Assembly (NCBI GenBank): GCA_964449375.1
Contig: CAYVAS010000002.1
Span: forward strand, 38,488-102,487
Direction: 5' to 3'
Origin: JAFDWI01 sp964449375
GTDB taxonomy: Bacteria > Actinomycetota > Acidimicrobiia > Acidimicrobiales > Iamiaceae
Length of the DNA: 64,000 bases
The translations under genes were made by a program, and so were the position numbers. Positions 9,701 through 16,393 of this stretch are shown here, piece by piece. The notes under the pieces were generated by a model. The model made no database searches. It had not been told where the DNA came from and saw only the letters and a list, made by a program, of their open reading frames with translations. Every line of letters starts with the position of its first letter. Within the stretch, counting starts at the first letter, position 1.

Positions 9701-10062
9701 AGGGTGAGGAACACCGCCCGGGCCCGGTCCGGGTCGTCGGACCACTGCACCTCGGCGAGCACGGTCGCCGCCACGATCAGCACGTTGGCCGCGGCGAAGG
9801 CCAGCCACACCCAGGGGTGCTCGGGGCGGCGACGGATGACCGAGACCACGAGCGCCGCGGTGGCCACGATCCCCACCGCCGCGAACAGCACCACCGGTAC
9901 GGCGGTGTCCCCCATGGGTGCGCTCACCACCGCGGCCAGTGCGCCCAGCACGAGCAGCGACGCCCACAGGCCGATCCGCCGCCGGGGAGCGGCGCCGCCT
10001 GGAGGATCGGTGGCATCGAACGTGTCGACCGCGGCGTCGACCGTCGGTTCAGCGGTGGTCAT
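6796..10062 (-). CDS. Membrane-bound cyclic-di-GMP enzyme: MASE-like TM region, PAS, GAF, GGDEF and EAL
   Basis: A 1088-aa protein. Residues ~30-330 hold about nine hydrophobic segments (sensor-like membrane region). A PAS domain starts near 345 (STDLIIVLDPNLLISYSSP), and a GAF domain spans about 480-640. A GGDEF domain has the intact motif ARFGGDEF near 730, with an RPGD I-site five residues before. An EAL domain starts near 857 (GLEALVRW), with DDFGTGYSSLSYL and a C-terminal EGVE. Both catalytic signatures look intact, so it may make and degrade c-di-GMP. A TACGCT box at 10138-10143 (minus) would give a ~70-nt leader. The stop overlaps the small lipoprotein gene. Confidence 0.93.
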   Translation of the reverse strand: MTTAEPTVDAAVDTFDATDPPGGAAPRRRIGLWASLLVLGALAAVVSAPMGDTAVPVVLFAAVGIVATAALVVSVIRRRPEHPWVWLAFAAANVLIVAATVLAEVQWSDDPDRARAVFLTLQLSGQVMLVIAFCGVARLRRRSGDISTILDALILGLAIGLFTWRSLLIGAIDSADIPALGVFAAMVVPGLDVVVCTALLRRAFSAVRTTPAFRMIMVAAGLLATSHLVAGLSALQANELDAHVPFQIGYVVLIAAAATHPSMRHVTEPVVITENKFGVTRIALLALALLITPLVILLDREQLASGSAPLLVGVFAMSVIVVIRLISLAGEMEQTRQRERRREQRFESLVRNSTDLIIVLDPNLLISYSSPAANELMGYAPAELLGRSALQGIHPDDAGRVKAILERLAPEATSELDLIRILHANGSWRWVEVRAVNLIGDPTVKGIVANCRDVTERMIAQEQIQASVARQSAIGGLGRVALAAPDTSTLTERAAALIRATLSVRRCEILLLDRGHVADAVVATAGASGGLEVRDRPTGAVLDACLDADEPVAFVDADPDGPLSGDPDASRTALAQPAQGWSPRDPDPTDDAAAQVLAVQVADSEQVIGVIFVRSGDPRTFTTEEADFLATMAGTLGLALGRRNIEATAQHQALHDSLTGLPNRALFVDRLDLALARMARSDQRLAVLFLDIDHFKVINDSLGHSIGDRILTTVAERLQALLRPGDTVARFGGDEFTVLLDPLSGRAEAETIAERIRNEVARATQVGTTTLQPTVSVGIAVASAGTSNAETLLRDADAAMYQAKDRGRNKVAVFDDTIRDRVIHRLQTEIDLPRAISDGQLVMRYQPVVALADGTAAGLEALVRWKHPELGEIPPSQFIPIAELSGLIGDLDLWVMRNVMIQCAQEYRSSGDVGRWYALNVSARTIAGTELPARVAETLAETGAPPEKICLEITESALMQDLEHSIDVLRALRALGVGIAVDDFGTGYSSLSYLKRLPTTVLKIDGSFVAGLGVDHRDRAIVESVVRLATTLHQQAIAEGVETRSQVEALIETGCPLAQGFYFGRPVDAADLDGAPAEVAREVPEGSR

Positions 10063-10137
10063 TGCACACGCCAGCTCGGTGTCCTTGTGGCAAGTCGGGT
10101 TCCCGATCGGAGCGGTCCGTGACAGTCGATGGCCATG

Positions 10138-10143
10138 AGCGTA
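10138..10143 (-). promoter_or_regulatory. Candidate -10 box of the GGDEF-EAL gene
   Basis: TACGCT on the minus strand, about 75 nt upstream of the ATG at 10062. No start codon sits at the usual 7-nt distance, so the transcript would have a normal leader. Confidence 0.35.
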
Positions 10144-10253
10144 CCCGGCCCGCCCGGTGCCCCGGCGGTGAGGGGACGCGGGCGGTCGATGACCCTGACG
10201 ACGCCCGCCGAGGCCGACGGATCAGGGGTTTGCGACAAATCGCCGGCGGACCC

Positions 10254-10282
10254 TTGACGAGGGACCCCTCATGGTGTTGCAT
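10254..10282 (+). promoter_or_regulatory. Candidate promoter of the orphan small-ORF unit
   Basis: TTGACG (10254-10259) and TTGCAT (10277-10282) are separated by 17 nt, a good -35/-10 geometry in an otherwise gene-free stretch. The predicted start near 10290 lies just before a GTTCCCG/CGGGAAC hairpin. Confidence 0.4.
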
Positions 10283-10297
10283 GCGAAGTACGGGCAC

Positions 10298-10319
10298 GTT
10301 CCCGGCGTCGTACGGGAAC
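10298..10319 (+). other. Leader hairpin upstream of the 42-aa ORF
   Basis: Perfect 7-bp inverted repeat GTTCCCG (10298-10304) / CGGGAAC (10313-10319) with an 8-nt loop. It lies between the candidate promoter and a strong Shine-Dalgarno sequence. It could be a structured 5' leader; no known riboswitch class is recognised. Confidence 0.4.
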
Positions 10320-10358
10320 CGAGTCAGCCCGGTCTTCTATCCAGGAGGTGCCGCTGAC

Positions 10359-10487
10359 ATGCCAGGAACCGTCGCCAGGGTCATCACTGCGGCCCGGGTT
10401 CCCGCCCGAAATCTGCGACTGGTCGTCGCCAGCGACGTGACCATGGACCGAGGTCGGCGCAAGCGGTCTCCTCCGGTCGCTCGATGA
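10359..10487 (+). CDS. Candidate small basic protein, 42 aa (uncertain)
   Basis: Not recognised. The case rests on signals. AGGAGGTG (10343-10350) is a near-perfect anti-SD match ending 8 nt before the ATG, unusual here where most genes have weak or no SD. A promoter-like TTGACG/TTGCAT pair lies upstream. The product starts MPGTVARVITAARVPARN and is rich in Arg/Val, with a basic tail around RGRRKR. Against it, third-position GC is clearly lower (about 70%) than in neighbours, and no homology can be tested here. It could instead be a leader peptide or part of a non-coding RNA. A second short ORF overlaps its stop by 4 nt. Confidence 0.35.
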   Translation: MPGTVARVITAARVPARNLRLVVASDVTMDRGRRKRSPPVAR

Positions 10488-10654
10488 CCGCTGGAGGCGT
10501 ACGCGGCTCAGGCCGTGAACCCGCCGGTGGTCAGGTGCACATCGGGTGTGCCGGTGGCCGTCCTCGATCCGGCCAAGACTCGCGGATGCGCACCGAGCGT
10601 CCGATCCGCCCGAGCGTCGCCGAAGGGTCCGTTGCTTCGACGATGACCGTGTGA
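10484..10654 (+). CDS. Candidate small ORF, 56 aa, overlapping the 42-aa ORF (low confidence)
   Basis: An ATG at 10484 overlaps the preceding TGA (ATGA). The product (MTAGGVRGSGREPAGG start) is Gly/Arg-rich with no recognisable domain and low third-position GC. It may be non-coding. It is listed because the overlap is the coupling geometry used by real operons in this window. Confidence 0.18.
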   Translation: MTAGGVRGSGREPAGGQVHIGCAGGRPRSGQDSRMRTERPIRPSVAEGSVASTMTV

Positions 10655-10757
10655 CACGAGGTTGCACGGACGGACCACTCGGGTGGAACCTTCGCCGGTG
10701 ACACCGAGTCCTCCAACAAAGAACGACGATGGCACGGCCGACCGTCACACCTTGTCA

Positions 10758-10803
10758 GCTGCCCCGCCACTCCGACCGATCCACAGCCGGATGGCGGGGC
10801 AGC
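10758..10803. repeat. Perfect 12-bp inverted repeat upstream of mca
   Basis: GCTGCCCCGCCA (10758-10769) and TGGCGGGGCAGC (10792-10803) are exact reverse complements around a 22-nt loop. The loop itself can pair TCCG with CGGA. The repeat ends about 18 nt before the mca -10 box, so it covers the -35 region. There is no T-tract, so it is more likely a regulatory structure or binding site than an intrinsic terminator. Confidence 0.6.
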
Positions 10804-10821
10804 AGCGCGTCGGGAAGGCGG

Positions 10822-10827
10822 TAGCTT
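10822..10827 (+). promoter_or_regulatory. -10 box of mca (leaderless)
   Basis: TAGCTT ends 6 nt before the ATG at 10834; no SD sequence lies between. Confidence 0.5.
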
Positions 10828-10833
10828 GAAGGC

Positions 10834-11736
10834 ATGGTCAAGCCCGTCGAACACGACCAGGCCCGGCCCGGCACACCGGGAAACCGTCGGGTGCTCTCGG
10901 TCCACGCCCACCCCGACGACGAAGCCTCCAAGGGCGCCGGCACGATCCGCAAACTCGTCGACGAGGGCGCGGAGGCCTTGTTGGTCACCTGCACCGGCGG
11001 TGAGGCCGGCGACGTGCTCAACGAGGCGATGCGCCGCCCCGAGGTCGAGGCCGACCTTCCCCGGATCCGCCTCGAAGAGCTCGACCGTGCCACCGACGCG
11101 ATCGGCTACACCCAGGTGGTGCTGTTGGGCTACCGCGACTCGGGCATGCCCGACACGCCTCCGAACCAACACCCCGAGGCCTTCGCCAACCAGGACTTCG
11201 ACACCCAGGTGGGCCGTCTGGTCCGCATCATCCGCACCTTCAGGCCCCAGGTGGTCATCACCTACGGCGACGACCAGAAGGGCTACCCGCACCCGGACCA
11301 CCTGCGGGTCCACGACGTCACCGTGCCCGCCTTCGAACGGGCCGGCGATCCGGAGTGGTATCCGGAGGCGGGCGAGCCCTGGGAGCCGGCCAAGCTCTAC
11401 TACACGATGTGGTCCCATGAGCGGATCCGCCGCTTCCACGACAAATTCGTCGAACTCGGGCTGGAGTCGCCCTACGGGGAGCGCTGGTTGGAGCGACCCC
11501 CGCCCGAGGTGCCGCCCACCACGACGATCGACGTGACGGGCACCTACCAGGCGCGCAAGGCGGGCCTGATCGCGCATGCCACCCAGATCGATCCCGATTC
11601 GCCGTTCTGGTTCGGTCTGCCCGACGACGTGGCCGAGACGGTCCACCCCTACGAGGAGTACCGGCTCGCCCAGAGTCGGGTGCCCACCGAGTTGCCCGAG
11701 ACCGACCTGTTCGCCGGGATCGGGGACCTGCGGTGA
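10834..11736 (+). CDS. mca: Mycothiol S-conjugate amidase
   Basis: A 300-aa LmbE-like deacetylase. VHAHPDDEASKGAGT near residues 24-38 gives the zinc ligands, and HPDH near residue 154 gives another. Length and the segments TCTGGEAGD, GYRDSGM and the C-terminal QARKAGLIAHATQ fit Mca rather than the shorter MshB biosynthetic deacetylase. Mca cleaves mycothiol conjugates of electrophiles into mercapturic acids for export plus GlcN-Ins. It therefore implies that the organism makes mycothiol, an actinobacterial thiol. The start is supported by the TAGCTT box. The downstream SCP2-like gene is 49 nt away and may be co-transcribed. Confidence 0.88.
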   Translation: MVKPVEHDQARPGTPGNRRVLSVHAHPDDEASKGAGTIRKLVDEGAEALLVTCTGGEAGDVLNEAMRRPEVEADLPRIRLEELDRATDAIGYTQVVLLGYRDSGMPDTPPNQHPEAFANQDFDTQVGRLVRIIRTFRPQVVITYGDDQKGYPHPDHLRVHDVTVPAFERAGDPEWYPEAGEPWEPAKLYYTMWSHERIRRFHDKFVELGLESPYGERWLERPPPEVPPTTTIDVTGTYQARKAGLIAHATQIDPDSPFWFGLPDDVAETVHPYEEYRLAQSRVPTELPETDLFAGIGDLR

Positions 11737-11785
11737 CCCGGCGACGGCGCGCTCCGGTGGGCGGGGCACACCGGGAGGCGGCACC

Positions 11786-12169
11786 GTGGAGTTCCTGAGC
11801 CCACAATGGTGTGATCAGCTCGTCGAGGCGGCGGGCGCGGCCCCGGCGACGCTGCGCGACACCGTGATCGAGATCCAGATCAGCGGCGCGCCCCGAGGGC
11901 GGGGTCGGATCACCCTCGAGATCGACGGGGGGCGCCTCGTGGCGTGCCGTCCCGAACGGGCCGAGGCGGCCCAGATCGAGCTGAAGACGAGCATCGACGA
12001 CGTGTGGGCGATGCTGCAGGGCGACCTCGACCCGAACGTGGCCTTCATGCGGGGCGACCTGAAGACCAAGGGCCCCACCGGGCCGCTGCTCGCGGTGCTG
12101 GCCACCTATGGGCGTGAGGGTTTCGACGCGGCCCGGACGAAGTTGGCCGCGGCCACCGTCCGGCCCTGA
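11786..12169 (+). CDS. SCP2 sterol-carrier-like domain protein
   Basis: A 127-aa protein from GTG 11786 (VEFLSPQWCDQL). The pattern RITLEIDGGRLVACRPERAE, an acceptor helix around DDVWAMLQGDLDP and FMRGDLKTKGP is typical of single-domain SCP2 proteins (PF02036). These bind hydrophobic ligands such as acyl chains or sterols. The cytoplasmic role is unknown. It follows mca on the same strand and is convergent with the deacetylase gene, leaving only 3 nt between stops. Confidence 0.75.
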   Translation: MEFLSPQWCDQLVEAAGAAPATLRDTVIEIQISGAPRGRGRITLEIDGGRLVACRPERAEAAQIELKTSIDDVWAMLQGDLDPNVAFMRGDLKTKGPTGPLLAVLATYGREGFDAARTKLAAATVRP

Positions 12170-12172
12170 CCC

Positions 12173-13015
12173 TCAGGGCGTCGGCGCGCCGCGCTGCGCG
12201 GCGCGCAGCTCCCGGTAGCCGATGAGGCGCACACCGGCGGCGTCGAGCCGGGCGCGCACCTGGTCGTCGGAGGTCAACAGCCGGTGGTCGTCGACGCGCT
12301 GGTCCGCGTCGGGCGCGATGGCCCGCAACTCGGCGGTGTCCACGGCGGGATGCCCGAAGATCTCGGTCACCCCGGGGCGGGGATCGGCCAGGTAACGGTC
12401 GAGCACCGTGCGCATCGAGGCGCCCGGTTCGAACAGGAAGTGGTCGGGGAACAGCACCCCTTCGGCCGCGGCCAGCGACCGGAACGGAAAGCCGATCGCC
12501 GCTTCGCTCGCCGCGCCCGACAGCCGGATGGGCAGGTCGAAGTCGACCGCGGCCTCCAGGTAGGCGTCGAAGAGCTCGGGCCGGAGCTGCAGGGTCCCCA
12601 TGTGGGAATCCAGGTGGGTGACGTCGAACCCCCACAGGATCGCCCGTTCGATCTGGGCGGCGATCTCACGGCGGACCTCGGCCACGTCCGCGTGCTGGGT
12701 CACGTCCTCGACGGTGGCCGGAAAGCCGCCGTCACCGTCGAGCAGGGTGGGGGCGTGGGTCGTGGGGCCCCACCGGTACCGGTCGTACTCGGCGTTGAGG
12801 GTCAAATGGACCCCGATGTCCTCACCGGCGTAGCGGGTCGCGGCCTCCCGACTCCACGGACAGGGCACCATCAGCGACGCGCTGGTGGCCAGCCCGGAGG
12901 TGAGCGCTTCGAAGACCCCGACGTTCGCGGCATGGCACATGCCCAGATCGTCGGCGTTGATGATGAGCAGCGGGGTCCCGGCGTCGTGGCCGAGCCGTTC
13001 GGCGAGTGCGCTCAT
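12173..13015 (-). CDS. YdjC/ChbG-family carbohydrate deacetylase
   Basis: A 280-aa protein with the family motif LLIINADDLGMCHAANVG (Asp-Asp near residues 22-23) and HLDSHMGT supplying the metal-binding His residues. Members remove acetyl groups from diacetylchitobiose or related N-acetylated sugars, but the substrate here is unknown. The start is the ATG at 13013-13015, 8 nt after the thiolase stop on the same strand, so the two genes probably share the thiolase transcript. No signal peptide; cytoplasmic. Pairing with a thiolase has no obvious metabolic logic. Confidence 0.85.
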   Translation of the reverse strand: MSALAERLGHDAGTPLLIINADDLGMCHAANVGVFEALTSGLATSASLMVPCPWSREAATRYAGEDIGVHLTLNAEYDRYRWGPTTHAPTLLDGDGGFPATVEDVTQHADVAEVRREIAAQIERAILWGFDVTHLDSHMGTLQLRPELFDAYLEAAVDFDLPIRLSGAASEAAIGFPFRSLAAAEGVLFPDHFLFEPGASMRTVLDRYLADPRPGVTEIFGHPAVDTAELRAIAPDADQRVDDHRLLTSDDQVRARLDAAGVRLIGYRELRAAQRGAPTP

Positions 13016-13023
13016 CGCGTCGC

Positions 13024-14202
13024 TCAGAGGCGTTCGAGGATCGTGCCGGTGCCCAGGCCGCCACCACAGCACATCGCGATCAGGGCCCGGTCCGTCGAGG
13101 TCCGGATCAGTTCGTGGACCGACTTGGTGAGCAGCGCCGCGCCGGTGCAACCCAGCGGGTGTCCCATGGCGATCGCGCCGCCGTTGGGGTTGACCTTGTC
13201 CGGGTCGGCGCCGACCTCGGCCTGCCAGGCCAGGACCACCGACGCGAACGCCTCGTTGATCTCGAAGTGGTCGATGTCGTCGATGCTCAACCCGGTGCGT
13301 TCGAGCAGCCGCTGGGTGGCGTCGATGGGCCCGGTCAGCATCAGCACCGGGTCGACGCCGACCAGGCAGGTGTCCACGATGCGCGCCAGGGGCGTGAGGC
13401 CCAGCTCGGCGGCCCGTTCGGGCGTGGTGAGCAGCAGGCCCGCGGCCCCGTCGGAGATCTGCGAGGAGTTGCCGGCGGTGTGCACACCGTTCTCACGGGC
13501 GACCGGCTTGAGACCGGCCAGCTTGTCCAGCGAGGTCTCCCGGAGCCCCTCGTCGCGGCGCACCGTCCGCGTCGAGCCGGTGGCTTCGCCGTCCTCGCCG
13601 ACCTCGGGGGCCTCCACGGGCAGGATCTGGGAGCCGAACCGGTCCTCTTCCCAGGCCTGGGCGGCCAGTTGCTGGGAGCGCAGCCCGAAGGCGTCGGTGT
13701 CCTCACGGGTGATCCCCCACTTCTCCGCGATGCGTTCGGCGCCTTCGAACTGGGAGGTGAACTCGTATTCGGAGAAGTACGAATCCGGGATCGGCACGCC
13801 GAGACCGAGCTTCCGGGACGAGTTGGCACCGATCGGGATCCGGCTCATCGACTCCACCCCGCAGGCTACGGCCACGTCCACGACCCCGGATGCGACCAGT
13901 GAGAAAGCCAGGTTGGTGGCCTGCTGGGAGGAACCGCACTGGGTGTCCACCGTGGTCGCCGCGGTCTGGAGGGGGAGTCCCGCCGCCAACCAGGCGGTGC
14001 GGGTGATGTTGAAGGACTGTTCACCGACCTGGCTGACACAGCCGCCCACGACCTGCTCGACGGCTTCGGGAGCGACCCCGGACCGGTCGACGACCGCCCG
14101 CTGCACGCGGGCGAGCAGGTCGGCGGGGTGGACGGTGGACAGGCCGCCGTTCCGCTTGCCGATCGGCGTGCGGACGGCTTCGGTGATGACGACTTCGCGC
14201 AT
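13024..14202 (-). CDS. Thiolase (acetyl-CoA C-acetyltransferase family)
   Basis: A 392-aa thiolase with all catalytic elements: nucleophilic Cys in DTQCGSSQQ (near residue 88), NEAF, GHPLGCTGAA with the active-site His, and CCGGGLGTG with the second Cys. It performs thiolytic cleavage or Claisen condensation of acyl-CoAs. The overall pattern resembles actinobacterial FadA-type enzymes of lipid or steroid degradation, but chain-length specificity is not readable. The start is the ATG at 14200-14202. An upstream GTG at 14211 is rejected because it sits in the -10 box TAGCGT (14210-14215). Confidence 0.92.
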   Translation of the reverse strand: MREVVITEAVRTPIGKRNGGLSTVHPADLLARVQRAVVDRSGVAPEAVEQVVGGCVSQVGEQSFNITRTAWLAAGLPLQTAATTVDTQCGSSQQATNLAFSLVASGVVDVAVACGVESMSRIPIGANSSRKLGLGVPIPDSYFSEYEFTSQFEGAERIAEKWGITREDTDAFGLRSQQLAAQAWEEDRFGSQILPVEAPEVGEDGEATGSTRTVRRDEGLRETSLDKLAGLKPVARENGVHTAGNSSQISDGAAGLLLTTPERAAELGLTPLARIVDTCLVGVDPVLMLTGPIDATQRLLERTGLSIDDIDHFEINEAFASVVLAWQAEVGADPDKVNPNGGAIAMGHPLGCTGAALLTKSVHELIRTSTDRALIAMCCGGGLGTGTILERL

Positions 14203-14209
14203 GTCCTGC

Positions 14210-14215
14210 ACGCTA
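14210..14215 (-). promoter_or_regulatory. -10 box of the thiolase gene (leaderless)
   Basis: TAGCGT on the minus strand ends 7 nt before the ATG at 14202 and rules out the upstream GTG start. Confidence 0.55.
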
Positions 14216-14250
14216 GCGGTCCGTCACCCCGCGCGGACCCGGCAGGGTCC

Positions 14251-14445
14251 TCATGCAGCGCTGGGCCGGTCCGCGCCGGCCGTGGCGCGGCGGCGTTCCA
14301 CCGCGGCCAGCGCGGCGCGGGCCTGAGCCAGACCCGCCCGACCGATGGCCTTGGTGCGTTCGTCGAGCCGCGTGTCGGGCGCCTCGATCTCCCGTTCGGG
14401 AGCAACCGGGGGAACTTCGATGAGATGGAGCTGTTGACGTGCCAT
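14251..14445 (-). CDS. Small conserved hypothetical protein, 64 aa
   Basis: A 64-aa protein beginning MARQQLHLIEVPPVAPE, with a C-terminal helix around RLDERTKAIGRAGLAQARAAL. Codon use is like the neighbours (high third-position GC). I recall similar short proteins in related actinobacteria but no named family. It has a GAATGTCACA element 21 nt upstream of the ATG, the same 10-mer found before the genes at 32876 and 35444. Function unknown. Confidence 0.6.
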   Translation of the reverse strand: MARQQLHLIEVPPVAPEREIEAPDTRLDERTKAIGRAGLAQARAALAAVERRRATAGADRPSAA

Positions 14446-14466
14446 GAACCAAGCATGACGACGCCC

Positions 14467-14476
14467 TGTGACATTC
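14467..14476 (-). promoter_or_regulatory. Repeated 10-mer GAATGTCACA, copy 1
   Basis: Minus-strand GAATGTCACA, 21 nt before the start at 14445. The same 10-mer occurs at 32901-32910 and 35536-35545, each time upstream of a minus-strand gene. Confidence 0.4.
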
Positions 14477-14570
14477 TCCGGCGCCCACCCCGTCCGAACC
14501 GCCACCATGGTGACCCAGTTCACATCTGCGCCGGGTCTGCTCGACGGCGCGGGGCCGCCGGACCCGGGAG

Positions 14571-15530
14571 CTAGGAGCCGACGGCCACCGGCCGGGGCCC
14601 GTCGTCGTCCAACCAGGCCCGCCAGCGCTCCTCCAGCGCGGAGATGTCCCGGTCCAGTGGATGGAACCCTTCGCGGTGGTAGGCCGCCAGGCGGCGCCGG
14701 AACCGCCGCGACAACAGCGGGTTGGCCCGGTTGCGCCAGAGGCTGCGGACCAGGCCGAGATCGCGCCGGGACCGGGGGTCGGTGAGCACCCCGGCGACGG
14801 TGTGCCAGAGCGTGATGAACGCCAGTCCGAGCCCGGCCATCCGCATCGCCTTGCCGCGGGTGTCCTCGTCGCCGACCAGGTCGTACACGTCGAAGGCGAC
14901 CGCCCGGTGCTCGGACTCCTCCAGCGCGTGCCAGGCCCAGAAGCGGAACAGCCCGGGATCCGCGAAAAAGCCCTGCAGGTCGGCGTCGGTCAACAGCAGC
15001 TCGGCCATGGTCGCCGTGTAGTGCTCGAGCGCGGCGGTGAGCGCGAGACGGAACACCGGGTCGGGACCTTCGACGCGGCGCCGTTCCAGCTCTTCGCTCA
15101 GGCCCTTGAGCGGGCCCACCCGGCTCACCAGCCACACGACCCGCTGCATACCCGGGGTGAGCGCGAAATCGTCGAGCTGCAGCGAGTTCTCGACGATCTT
15201 GGAGCGGTAGCCCAGCTCGGCGAGGCGTTTGTTGAGCTTGCGGTGCTGGCGCCCGTGCACCACCTCCTGACCGATGAAGGCGTTGACCTGTCGGGAAAGA
15301 TCGGTGTCGGTGACCAGCTCGCGGTAGTGCCGCACCGATTCGATGAACATCTCCTCGCCGTCGGGAAACAGCCCCGACAGCACCGCGAGCAGGTGCGCGG
15401 TGATCACGTCGTCGTCGGCGGTGAAGGAACGGTCCAGGTTCGCCAGCATCTCATCGAAGTCGGGCCGTCGGACCTCGATGGTGCGATCCGGGTCCCGAGT
15501 CTGGACTTCGGCGGCGGCAAGTGCGGACAT
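14571..15530 (-). CDS. PF10118-type predicted metal-dependent hydrolase (ferritin-like di-iron fold)
   Basis: A 319-aa protein. Segments NAFIGQEVVHGRQH (Glu-x-x-His), ALEHYTATMAELLL and WHALEESEHRAVAFDVY place Glu/His pairs as in a helical di-iron bundle. The family is annotated as predicted metal-dependent hydrolase with no proven reaction. A paralogue lies at 23177-24079. The start is chosen at the ATG 15528-15530 because the -10 box TAGCAT (15538-15543) overlaps the first in-frame ATG and leaves exactly 7 nt to the second. It faces the SDR gene (stop 15568) on the same strand but has its own promoter. Confidence 0.8.
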   Translation of the reverse strand: MSALAAAEVQTRDPDRTIEVRRPDFDEMLANLDRSFTADDDVITAHLLAVLSGLFPDGEEMFIESVRHYRELVTDTDLSRQVNAFIGQEVVHGRQHRKLNKRLAELGYRSKIVENSLQLDDFALTPGMQRVVWLVSRVGPLKGLSEELERRRVEGPDPVFRLALTAALEHYTATMAELLLTDADLQGFFADPGLFRFWAWHALEESEHRAVAFDVYDLVGDEDTRGKAMRMAGLGLAFITLWHTVAGVLTDPRSRRDLGLVRSLWRNRANPLLSRRFRRRLAAYHREGFHPLDRDISALEERWRAWLDDDGPRPVAVGS

Positions 15531-15537
15531 GGGGGTC

Positions 15538-15543
15538 ATGCTA
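15538..15543 (-). promoter_or_regulatory. -10 box deciding the start of the PF10118 gene
   Basis: TAGCAT (minus) covers the upstream ATG at 15539 and ends 7 nt before the ATG at 15530. Confidence 0.5.
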
Positions 15544-15567
15544 CCGGCGACCGTGGAGCGGCCGATC

Positions 15568-16347
15568 TCAGTGTTTCAACTCGCCGGCGTTGACGAGCAG
15601 GTGCTGGCCGGTGACGGCCTTGGCGAGCGAGGAACAGAAGAAGGTGACCACGTCGGCGACCTCGGCGTCCTCGGTCATCCGACGCAGGGGGAAACCCCCT
15701 GCGATCTCGTCGACGACCTCGGCGGGGGTCTTGTGCTCGGTGGCCGAACGGTGGTCGATCAGCATCTGAACCGGCGGCCCCATCATCCAGGAGGGAACCA
15801 CCATGTTCACCCGGATCCCGTCGGGGCCCAGCTCGTCGGCCAGGTGGTACGTGGTCGACAACAACGCCGCCTTGGACGCGGCGTAGCCCGCCTGGGGGAG
15901 CTGGGGCAGGAACATCGACTGGGAGCCGATCAACACGATCGACCCGCCTCCGTTGCTGCGCATCACCGGCACGGTGGCCCGCACGATGTTGAGCGAACCC
16001 AGCACGTTGGTGTCGAAGGCACGGCGCCAGTGGTCGTCGGTCATGTCGAACACCCCGCCCCAGGCGTTGTCGTAGGCGGCGACCTGCACCAGCGCGTCGA
16101 TCGTGCCGAATCGATCCCGGGCCACCGCCACCAACTCGGCGCACTGGTCCGGCTCGGTCAGGTCCACCGGGTGGGCCAGCACCGCGGCGCCGTCGGGGTC
16201 GACCTCCGCGGCGACCTCGGCCAGGGTGTCGGCGGTGCGCGCGGCGATGACGACCCGGGCCCCCTGGGCGCGGGCGGCCAGGGCGCACTCGCGGCCCAGG
16301 CCGGTGCCCACCCCGGTGATCAGCACGGTCGTGTTCTCGAGCAGCAT
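15568..16347 (-). CDS. Short-chain dehydrogenase/reductase
   Basis: A 259-aa classical SDR. The cofactor motif TGVGTGLG is at about residues 11-18. The NNAG element appears as the variant QVAAYD. The catalytic Ser lies in IGSQSMF and Tyr/Lys in YAASK. The C-terminus LLVNAGELKH closes the Rossmann fold. Substrate unknown. An SD-like GAAGAGGG precedes the ATG. It lies 46 nt after the stop of the FAD disulfide reductase on the same strand and is probably in the same transcript. Confidence 0.88.
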   Translation of the reverse strand: MLLENTTVLITGVGTGLGRECALAARAQGARVVIAARTADTLAEVAAEVDPDGAAVLAHPVDLTEPDQCAELVAVARDRFGTIDALVQVAAYDNAWGGVFDMTDDHWRRAFDTNVLGSLNIVRATVPVMRSNGGGSIVLIGSQSMFLPQLPQAGYAASKAALLSTTYHLADELGPDGIRVNMVVPSWMMGPPVQMLIDHRSATEHKTPAEVVDEIAGGFPLRRMTEDAEVADVVTFFCSSLAKAVTGQHLLVNAGELKH

Positions 16348-16393
16348 GCGGCGACCCTCTTCGCAGGAGCGGGTGGTGTCGGGCGGACCGAGA

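Larger units (their letters stand above)
10655..10833. other. Gene-free stretch before mca with a long inverted repeat
   Basis: No convincing gene. It holds a 12-bp inverted repeat (10758-10803, listed separately) and the mca -10 box. Together with the ambiguous small ORFs, the whole 10063-10833 interval lacks any recognised protein family or tRNA. Confidence 0.5.

Noticed and set aside
10063..10253. Possible gene or tRNA in the first part of the long gap
   Set aside because: No tRNA cloverleaf and no frame with normal codon bias or a start signal; only the GGDEF promoter candidate and chance short inverted repeats.
14203..14211. GTG at 14211 as the thiolase start
   Set aside because: It overlaps the TAGCGT -10 box; ATG 14202 is at the 7-nt spacing seen at other leaderless genes.
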